The notes under the pieces were generated by a model. The model was not told where the DNA came from, ran no database searches, and was given only the letters and a program-made list of their open reading frames with translations. A stretch of 64,000 bases of DNA from Capra hircus (taxonomy: Eukaryota > Chordata > Mammalia > Artiodactyla > Bovidae): positions 5,405,167 to 5,469,166 of the forward strand of contig NW_017189517.1 in the NCBI RefSeq assembly GCF_001704415.2. Direction: 5' to 3'. The position numbers were made by a program, and so were the translations under genes. Shown in pieces: positions 57,217 through 64,000 of this stretch (the stretch's first letter is position 1; every line of letters starts with the position of its first letter).

Positions 57217-58757
57217 TTCAGTTCAGTTGCTTAGTCATGTCCTACTCTTTTTGACCCAATGGACAGCAGCACGCCAGGCTTCCCTGTCCATTACCAACTC
57301 CCATAACTTGCTCAAACTCATGTCCACTGAGTTGGTGATGCCATCCAACCATTTTTTTCTCATCCTCTGTCATCCCCTTCTCCTCCTGCCTTCAATCTTT
57401 CACAGCATCAGGGTCTTTTCCAATGACTCTGTTCTGTGCCTCAGGTGGCCAAAGTATTGGAGCTTCAGCTTCAGCATCTGTCCTTCAAATGAATATTTAG
57501 GACTGATTTCCTTTAGGATTGACTGTTTTGATCTTGCAGTCCAAGGGACTCTCAAGAGTCTTTTTCAACACCACAGTTCAAAAGCATCAATTCTTTGGCA
57601 CTCAGCTTTCTTTATGGTCCAACATTTACATCCATCCATGACTACTGGAAAAACCATAGCTTTAACTAGACAGACCATTGTCAGTAAAGTGATGTCTCTG
57701 CTTAACATGCTGCCTAGGTTGGTTGGTTGTAGCTTTTCTTCCAATAAAAAAGGGTCTTTTAATTTCATGGCTGCCATCAACATCTACAGTGATTTTGGAG
57801 CCCAAGAAAATAAAATGTCACTGTTTCCATTGTTTTCCCATCTGTTTGCCAAAAAGTGATGGGACTGAATGCCATGATCTTCGTTTTTTGGATGTTGAGT
57901 TTTAAGCCAACTTAAACTTCACTGTCCTCTTTCACTTTCAAGAGGCTCTTCTCTTCCTCTTCACCTTCTGTCATAAGGGTGGTGTCATCTGTGTATCTAA
58001 GGTTATTGATATTTCTCCTGGAAATCTTGATCCCTACTTGTGCTTTATCCATCCCAGCATTCTGTATGGTGTACTCTGCTTATAAGTTAAATAAGCAGGG
58101 TGACAATATACAGCTTTGACTTACTCCTTTCTTGATCTGGTAAGGAGTCTGTTGTTCCATGTTGTTGTTGTTGTTGTTCCAGTTGACTGTTGTTGACTGT
58201 TGTTCCAGTCTGTTGTTCTATGCCTGGTTCCAACTGTTGCTTCTTGACATGCATACACATTTCTGAGGAGGCAGGTAAGGTGGTCTGGTATTTCCTTTAC
58301 TTTAAGAATTTTCCACAGTTTGTTGTGGTTTACACAGTCAAAGACTTTGGTGTAATCAATAAAGCAGAAGTAGATGTTTTTCTGGAATTGTCTTGATTTT
58401 TCTATGATCCCATGGATGTTGGCAATTTGATCTCTGGTTCCTCTGCCTTTTCTAAATCCAGCTTGAACATCTGGAAGTTCACAGTTCATGTACTGTTGAA
58501 GCCTGGCTTGGAGAATTTTGAGCATTACTTTGCTAGCATGTGAGATGAGTGCAATTGTGTGGTAGTTTGAACATTTTTTGGCATTGGCCTTCTGTGGGAT
58601 TGGAATGAAAACTGACCTTTTCCAGTCCTATGGCCGCTGACGAGTTTTGCAAATTTGCTGGAATATTGAGTGCAGCACTTTAATAGCATAATCTTTTAGG
58701 ATTTGAAATAGCTCAACTAAAATTCCATCACCTCCGCTAGCTTAGTTCATAGTGAAG
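57217..58757 (-). mobile_element. BovB, 5'-truncated, diverged, with internal TTG expansion
   Basis: Minus-strand BovB from the CAGTTCAGTTGC tail to the linker/RT start (GCTTAGTTCATAGTGAAG). Flanks CTTCTTTAG (57208-57216) and CTTCTTAG (58758-58765) suggest an aged duplication. Around 58155-58216 TTG and GACTGTTGTTCCAG motifs are duplicated in place of the normal TGGAACAACAGACTGG region. Confidence 0.9.
58121..58525 (-). pseudogene. BovB RT fragment with low-complexity insertion
   Basis: A 134-codon frame: QARLQQYMNCELPDVQAGFRK, RGTRDQIANIHGIIEKSRQF, FIDYTKVFDCVNHNKLW (Ala to Thr, Ala to Val, Asp to Asn changes) and LTCLLRNVYACQEATVGT. It then breaks down into a repeated TTTWNN/NSQQQSTGTTTTTTW stretch encoded by the TTG expansion. 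The GTTDWFQ region is thus duplicated and scrambled. Past the stop, the YADD region is antisense-readable near 57985 as YTDD. Non-functional. Confidence 0.85.
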
Positions 58758-58849
58758 CTTCTTAGGTGCACCTAGTTTCATAATTTTGTGACTGAAAGTG
58801 AGAAGAACAGCGAGAAAAGATTAAGCCTTTCACCTTCCAGGTTATTCTA

Positions 58850-59365
58850 ACATTGCTTCCAACAAGATCTTTCTAAAACATGAATGTCACTATGTAGTTT
58901 CTCTGACTACAAACATTCACAGTTGCTTTAACAGGTTATACAGGAGACTCTATGGTCTGGCATCTAGTCTTGACTCATGTCTTATCATGAACCCATGCCT
59001 CAGATATATTCCACTTCCTGCTGTTCTGTGACTATTGCCAGCCTATTGGCTGTCAATATGCTTTATGTATCTGCTCTATCTCTGCTTTGAATGGCCTGCC
59101 TCCACTTACCTTCCCAGGATAAACTTTCTTGCCCTAAAAGTGACAGATTAAATGTCTCCCACTTGATTAAAAAAAATGTCTTTTACTTGCTCACGTAGTT
59201 GCTGTCACTTTCTCCTTACTCCAACCCTGCACTTAGTCCTTACCTCAGTGATTGCCACAATCATATACTATCACAGATATGCATGTTCATGACCATCTCA
59301 TCTATTATACTGTTAGCTCCTGGTGGCAAGGAATATATCCTCCACCATATTAAACAGGACTAATG
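58850..59365 (+). repeat. L2 (LINE2) 3' region, degraded
   Basis: AGATCTTTCTAAAACATGAATGTCACTATG, GACTCTATGGTCTGGCATC, CTTCCTGCTGTTCTGTGAC, GCTTTGAATGGCCTGCC and GTTAGCTCCTGGTGGCAAGGA are in the order of the L2 3' end. Very diverged. Confidence 0.6.
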
Positions 59366-60002
59366 ATAGATAAGTAGGTAACCTGATCAGAAAGAAAAAA
59401 GGAAGGAAGATAGAAAGAATGGATAGATTGAAAAAGGCTATTCTAAAAAAAAGTTTTATTAATATTACATGTACTTCAAAACAGAGGGATTTTAAGTTAA
59501 CCATCAAGGAAAAATACCAGGAGTTATAGCCTGATGGGAAGACTGCAGAAATTATTTTAACTTTCTCATCAATGACTTGGTTTACATTTCTTCATTTAAT
59601 TTTTCTATGTTGGTAAGCACATTTTTACCTGTATTGGTGGTATGGTGTAAGAAATTGCAAAGCACATTTCATTAAATAATAATAAATTTACAGTCAGTCT
59701 TAAATAAAGCCCTGATGTGTTTGTATTCTAATGTAATACAGTTAATAAGAGATTTCTGATTTTAGGTATCATTTGTCAAAATTTTTATGAAGTTGAGACC
59801 ACTGTTGTCTTGACTTACAAAAGGACGAAATAGTCATTTTGAGCTTCAGGCAGTGTGTATTTACTAACAGACAGTGCTAAGCAAAACATGATATTACATG
59901 TGCTGTGATTCTAGGATGAGTATAAAATCAAGAAATAAAAACATATTATTGGAAGGGCTGTTAAAAAACCATTAGTTACCAGCCAAACCTTTCAGTTATT
60001 AG
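59366..60002. other. Unassigned A/T-rich sequence
   Basis: A GAAGGAAGATAGAAAG patch near 59402. Nothing else recognised. Confidence 0.5.
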
Positions 60003-60120
60003 ATGGGAAAACTATATCTTAGGAATGTTAAATAGCCTGTCCCAAATCATACAGTGAATTGACAGGGAAGTGGAAATAACTTAGGCCTTCTGATTCCTAG
60101 TAAAGGATACCCTTTACCAA
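60003..60120 (-). repeat. MIR SINE fragment, degraded
   Basis: GATGGGAAAACTATATC, GTTAAATAGCCTGTCCCAAATCATACAG and GGCCTTCTGATTCC fit the reverse MIR core. Confidence 0.55.
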
Positions 60121-60480
60121 ACAATGATTGGTATACTTTTACTATACACAAGATGATATATTTGGTATGCATCAAAGTATCTTTTCACCAATTATCTTAA
60201 AAGGCTATTAATATACTCTTCACTTTTTCAACCCCATAGCTATAAGGCACCTGAATATCTTTCTATACTCCAAACAAAATATATTGCAAATGACTGAATC
60301 CATTTGCTCCAATGAAAATTTCACTTTTTTCAATACGTATTTTTTTGTTTTGCAAAACAACATTCATAAAATTCTATTTATGTTAACATGTAATAGATTT
60401 CTAATATTATTTCTAAATGAACTACTAAACACACATGTTTTAGATTTGAGTTTTAATTTCAAATGTGATATATTTTGGTA
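60121..60480. other. Unassigned A/T-rich sequence
   Basis: Nothing recognised. Confidence 0.5.
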
Positions 60481-61264
60481 GAGATAACATCCGCTGGATC
60501 ATGGAAAAAGCAAAAGAGTTCCAGAAAAACTATTTCTGGAAAAGCATCTATTTCTGCTTTATTGACCATGACAAAGCCTTTGACTGTGTGGATCACAATA
60601 AACTGTGGAAAATTCTGAAAGAGATGGGAATACCAGACCACCTGACCTGCCTCTTGAGAAATCTGTATGCAGGCCAGGAAGCAACACTTAGGACTGGACA
60701 TGAAACAACAGACTGGTTCCAAATAGAAAAGGGAGTACGTCAAGGCTGTATATTGTCACCCTGCTTATTTAACTTATATGCAGAGTACATCATGAGAAAC
60801 GCTGGATTGGAAGAAACACAAGCTGGAATCAAGATTGCCGGGAGAAATATCAATAACCTCAGATATGCAGATGATGCCACCCTTATGGCAGAAAGTGAAA
60901 AGGAACTAAAAAGCCTCTTGATGAAAGTGAAAGAGGAGAGTGAAAAAGTTGTCTTAAAGCTCAACATTCAGAAAACGAAGATCATGGCACCTGGTCCCAT
61001 CACTCCATGGAAAATAGATGGAGAAACAGTGGAAACAGTGTCAGACTTTATTTTTGGGGCTCCAAAATCACTGCAGATGGTGATTGCAGCCATGAAATTA
61101 AAAGACGCTTACTCCTTGGAAGAAAAGTTATGACCAACCTAGATAGCAGATTCAAAAGCAGAGACATTACTTTGCCGACTAAGGTCCATCTAGTCAAGGC
61201 TATGGTTTTTCCAGTAGTCATGTATGGATGTGAGAGTTGGACTGTGAAGAAGGCTGAGCACTGA
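60465..61264 (+). pseudogene. BovB reverse transcriptase, longest RT frame in the window
   Basis: Frame 60465-61133 (222 codons): NIRWIMEKAKEFQK at 8-21, a 15-base in-frame duplication giving NYFWKS near 22-27, FIDHDKAFDCVD at 32-43 (catalytic Asp34; Tyr to His next to it), GVRQGCILSPCLFNLYAEYIM at 90-110 and YADD at 134-137. At the G run near 61056 one base is lost and the frame shifts. The C-terminal domain continues at 61007-61264 (GSKITADGDCSHEIKRRLLLGRKVM, MYGCESWTVKKAEH) and then stops at TGA. The first residues are flanking DNA. RT palm motifs intact, protein not. Confidence 0.92.
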
Positions 61265-61650
61265 AGAATTGATGCTTTTGATCTATGGTGTTGGAGAAGA
61301 CTCTTGAGAGTCCCTTGGCCTGCAAGGAGATCCAACCAGTCCATTCTGAAGGAGATCAACCCTGGGATTTCTTTGGAAGGAATGATTCTAAAGCTGAAAC
61401 TCCAGTACTTTGGCCACCTCCTGTGAAGTGTTGACTCATTGGAAAAGACTTTGATGCTGGGAGGAATTGGGGGCAGGAGGAGAAAGGGACAACCGAGGAT
61501 GAGATGGCTGGATGGCATCATGGACTTGATGGACGTGAGTCTGAGTGAAGTCCGGGTGTTGGTGATGGACAGGGAGGCCTGGCGTGCTGCGATTCATGGG
61601 GTCACAAAGAGTCAGAGACGACTGAGCGACTGAACTGAACTGAACTGAAC
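60481..61650 (+). mobile_element. BovB, 5'-truncated, with (ACTGA)n tail
   Basis: Plus-strand BovB from the RT fingers (AGAGAT with 9 bases missing, then AACATCCGCTGGATC) to (CTGAA)n at 61630-61650. Low divergence. No matching flanks at the two ends, so the 5' edge may have been altered after insertion. Confidence 0.93.
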
Positions 61651-61734
61651 ACACATAAACAAAATTTCCATGGAATCTCAACAGTTAAAAAAATACATAA
61701 AGGGATCTTCAGATTGTTTGAGAACCCCTGCTAT

Positions 61735-61935
61735 ATATTAACTCATTCAATAAATAATCATTGAAAGTCTAATCCTATTGTGAAAGCTATAGGACAAGGT
61801 GGTGAGCGAGACAGACATAGCCCACAGCGTCATGGAAATGATGAATTGATGGGAAAATGGACAATAAACAAGCAACATATTCAATAATAAACTGATCACA
61901 GGTTTTAGGAAGTGTTACTTGAGAAATAAACAGGG
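61735..61935 (-). repeat. L2 3' end, degraded
   Basis: CATTCAATAAATAATCATTGAAAG, GGTGGTGAGCGAGACAGACATAG and GGACAATAAACAAGCAAC fit the reverse of the L2 3' terminus. Confidence 0.55.
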
Positions 61936-62080
61936 TGTAGAGTTAGTAACTGAAAAAGATCTTATCCTATCATACCCTACTTTCATCCCTCCATTCTCTT
62001 GCTTCTTTCTCTACAACAATTTGCAGTTTTACAGCTACTACTTTTACCTGCCTTTTGACCTCCTTTACTCTTCTGCTAGT

Positions 62081-62397
62081 TGTTGTTCAGTTGCTCAGCT
62101 GTGTCTGACTCTTTGAGACTTCATGGACTGCAGCAGGCCAGGTTTCCCTGTCCCTCACTGTCTCCCAGAGTTTGCTCAGACTCATGTCCATTGATTCCAT
62201 GATTGCATCTAACTATCTCATCCTCTGCCACCCCCTTCTGCTCCTGCCCTCAATCTTTCCCATCACGGTCTTTTCCAAAGTGTCAGCACTTCACATCATG
62301 TGGCCAAAGTATTGGAGCTTCAGCTTCAGCATCAGTCCTTCCAGTGAATATTAAGGGTTGATTTCCTTTAGGATGGACTGGTTTGATCTCCTTGCTG
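62081..62397 (-). mobile_element. BovB 3'-end fragment with (TTG) tail and target duplication
   Basis: Minus-strand: TGTTGTTCAGTTGCTCAG tail, CATGGACTGCAGCAGGCC, GGTGGCCAAAG-type block (ATGTGGCCAAAGTATTGG), to GATCTCCTTGCTG. TCTGCTAGT (62072-62080) and TCTGCTGGT (62398-62406). Confidence 0.92.
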
Positions 62398-62569
62398 TCT
62401 GCTGGTAATATCATTCTAATTGTTTTTGGAAGAGCTATCTTTCCAGAAGTGGAAAAATGACTCAATTCTAACAAGAAGAGTGTCTCATTTTCCTGTCCAG
62501 AGTACACAGAGAGGAGGATATGACACAAATTCAACTGAGAGTTCTGGTGAACTCAGATTAAGAGTGATA

Positions 62570-62790
62570 CTTAAGTGTGTGCTCAGCCATATCTGACTCT
62601 TTTGCAACCTCAATGAACTGTAGCTTACCAGGCTCCTCTGTCCATGGAATCTTCCAGGCAAGAATACTAGAGTAGGTTCCCAATTCCTCCTCCTGGGGAT
62701 CTTTCCCACCCAGGCATCCAACATGTGTCTCTTGCATCTCTTGCATTAGCAGGTGGATTATTCACCACTTAGCCACCTGGGAAGCCCCTC
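62570..62790 (-). mobile_element. Bov-tA SINE with 10-bp target duplication
   Basis: Minus-strand Bov-tA, head CACTTAGCCACCTGGGAAGCC at right. AAGAGTGATA (62560-62569) and AAGGGTGATA (62791-62800). Confidence 0.92.
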
Positions 62791-62848
62791 AAGGGTGATA
62801 TAGGACCATGGAAAACTAGAGGCATCTAGACCACAAGGTAGAGAGAAT

Positions 62849-63058
62849 ATGTTTATTGCTTAGTAACTAAGTCATGCCTGACTTTTTTGTGACCCCATGA
62901 AAGCCTGCCAGGCTTTTCTGTCCATGGGACTTCTCAGGCAAGAATATTGGAGTGGGTTGCTATTTCCTACTCCAGGGGATCTTCCTGACCCAGGGATTGA
63001 ATGCTTGCCTCCTGCATTTGACAGGTAGATTCTTTACCACTGAGCCACCAGGGAAGCC
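62849..63058 (-). mobile_element. Bov-tA SINE with perfect 10-bp target duplication
   Basis: Minus-strand Bov-tA, head TTTACCACTGAGCCACCAGG at right. TAGAGAGAAT at 62839-62848 and 63059-63068. Confidence 0.93.
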
Positions 63059-63068
63059 TAGAGAGAAT

Positions 63069-63520
63069 TACCTGAGAATAAAGCCCACATGGTGAACATC
63101 AGAGGCAATAAATGGAGAAAGAAATGAGAAAAAAGACGAAGGTATGTATAGGTGAAAAGAAAATGAGAAAAATAGGTATTGGACAGGAAGAGCGATATTA
63201 TTCTATTTTAAAAGCCAATATATTACATCATTGTTTTCTTTCCTTTTTTTGTGCAAGCTGCCTTACCTCATATTCAATTCATTTTCTTTATGAACCACAT
63301 TTAGCATGAAGAAGATACCAGAATAATTGTAGCAAACACTTCTGTTTCCATTATCCAGAATTCATTTTCCTAATCCCCCATGGAATCACTATCCTCAAGT
63401 CATTGTTTATACTTCTTGTCTACTGCTAGGTTTTTGCATCACAAGGACATACCAATGATTAACACATAATATCATTCTTGTGTTTAAAAATTTATGTAAG
63501 TAACAAAGGAGCTTGCTTGC
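63069..63520. other. Unassigned A/T-rich sequence
   Basis: Nothing recognised. Confidence 0.5.
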
Positions 63521-64000
63521 AGTGTGGAGATTCCTTAAAAAATTGCAAATAGAACTACCTTATGACCCAGCAATCCCACTTCTGGGCATACACACCGAGG
63601 AAACCAGAATTGAAAGAGACACATGTACCCCAATGTTCATCGCAGCACTGTTTATAATAGCCAGGACATGGAAACAACCTAGATGTCCATCAGCAGATGA
63701 ATGGATAAGAAAGCTGTGGTACATATACACAATGGAGTATTACTCAGCCATTAAAAAGAATTCATTTGAATCAGTTCTGATGAGATGGGTGAAACTGGAG
63801 CCAATTATACAGAGTGAAGTAAGCCAGAAAGAAAAACACCAATACAGTATACTAACACATATATATGGAATTTAGGAAGATGGCAATGACGACCCTGTAT
63901 GCAAAACAGGAAAAACGACACAGATGTGTATACCAGACTTTTGGACTCAGAGGGAGAGGGAGAGGGTGGGATGATTTGGGAGAATGGGAATTCTAACATG
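63521..64000 (+). mobile_element. Ruminant L1, 5'-truncated, ORF2 end and 3'UTR, runs off window end
   Basis: Plus-strand L1 starting abruptly at TGTGGAGATTCCTTAAAAAAT. After the ORF2 stop at 63875 it enters the 3'UTR (CAGACTTTTGGACTCAGAGGG). Very little diverged from the L1 type seen at 11818-22812, and its ORF2 end is open, so it is a young insertion. The 3' end and tail lie outside. Confidence 0.95.
63523..63875 (+). pseudogene. L1 ORF2 C-terminus (last ~117 codons), 5'-truncated
   Basis: Open from the truncation point to the natural stop: [71 protein letters not shown] and IQSEVSQKEKHQYSILTHIYGI. This is the region after the RT. The upstream methionine at 63513 belongs to flanking DNA. 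No catalytic domain is included, so no activity is expected despite the uninterrupted frame. Confidence 0.93.

Noticed and set aside
10941..61650. (ACTGA)n/(CTGAA)n runs as independent microsatellites or telomere-like repeats
   Set aside because: Each is the natural 3' tail of a BovB element.
4218..63058. tRNA-like heads of Bov-tA SINEs as tRNA genes
   Set aside because: They keep only A/B-box-like words, are fused to a BovB-derived tail, and have no complete cloverleaf or terminator context.
63523..63875. Uninterrupted L1 ORF2 C-terminus as evidence for an active L1
   Set aside because: The copy is truncated and lacks endonuclease and RT domains; an open short frame only shows it is young.
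1..64000. A previously undescribed gene system
   Set aside because: Every long ORF with recognisable content traces to L1 or BovB; no cluster of unknown conserved genes is visible.

Overview
This window is 64 kb of A/T-rich, gene-poor mammalian DNA from a ruminant, most likely a bovid (cattle, sheep, goat, buffalo group). The evidence is the repeat content: about a dozen copies of the RTE-type LINE BovB, many Bov-tA and Bov-A2 SINEs that carry a BovB-derived tail, a cetartiodactyl CHR-type SINE and ruminant-type L1. I find no host protein-coding gene, no intact tRNA or rRNA gene and no CRISPR array. Almost every long open reading frame is a decayed piece of a BovB or L1 protein. All family names rest on remembered consensus sequences, not on a database search.

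Layout. 1-2745 is a minus-strand BovB inserted next to an old L2 (2746-3126). 3.1-9.2 kb is mostly unassigned sequence with a Bov-tA, a CHR SINE, a Bov-A2 piece and a (TA)n tract. 9.2-11.8 kb holds an old L1 5'UTR-like stretch, a 5'-truncated BovB, a Bov-A2 and a MaLR LTR. 11.8-22.8 kb is one ruminant L1 on the minus strand, about 7.75 kb of its own sequence, split inside ORF1 by a 3.23-kb BovB (16971-20203) whose 5' half is inverted. 23149-23807 is a solo LTR with a 6-bp target-site duplication. 24.2-30.3 kb is largely unassigned, with Bov-A2 and MIR copies. 30296-34020 is a second BovB with an inverted 5' end that retains a GC-rich, tandemly repeated 5'UTR. 34-45 kb is a dense field of SINEs and BovB pieces, including a site at 42.1-43.7 kb that was apparently used by three retroposons in succession. 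45-49 kb holds L1 3' ends and SINEs. 49.9-56.2 kb is an ancient minus-strand L1 interrupted by a plus-strand L1, three Bov-tA copies and a 65-bp BovB scrap. 57.2-64 kb holds two BovB copies, L2, MIR, Bov-tA pairs and the 3' part of another L1 that runs off the window.

How the parts work together. L1 and BovB encode endonuclease/reverse transcriptase proteins, and the SINEs are non-autonomous RNA polymerase III units that share the BovB 3' end and are thought to borrow BovB machinery. All autonomous ORFs seen here are broken by stops, frameshifts, truncation or nesting, so nothing in the window looks competent to move. Its interest is as a record of insertion mechanisms: two twin-priming (5'-inversion) BovB events with duplicated target sites, very short (43-65 bp) insertions, serial use of one target, and a proviral LTR left by recombination. 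I see no convincing new biological system.
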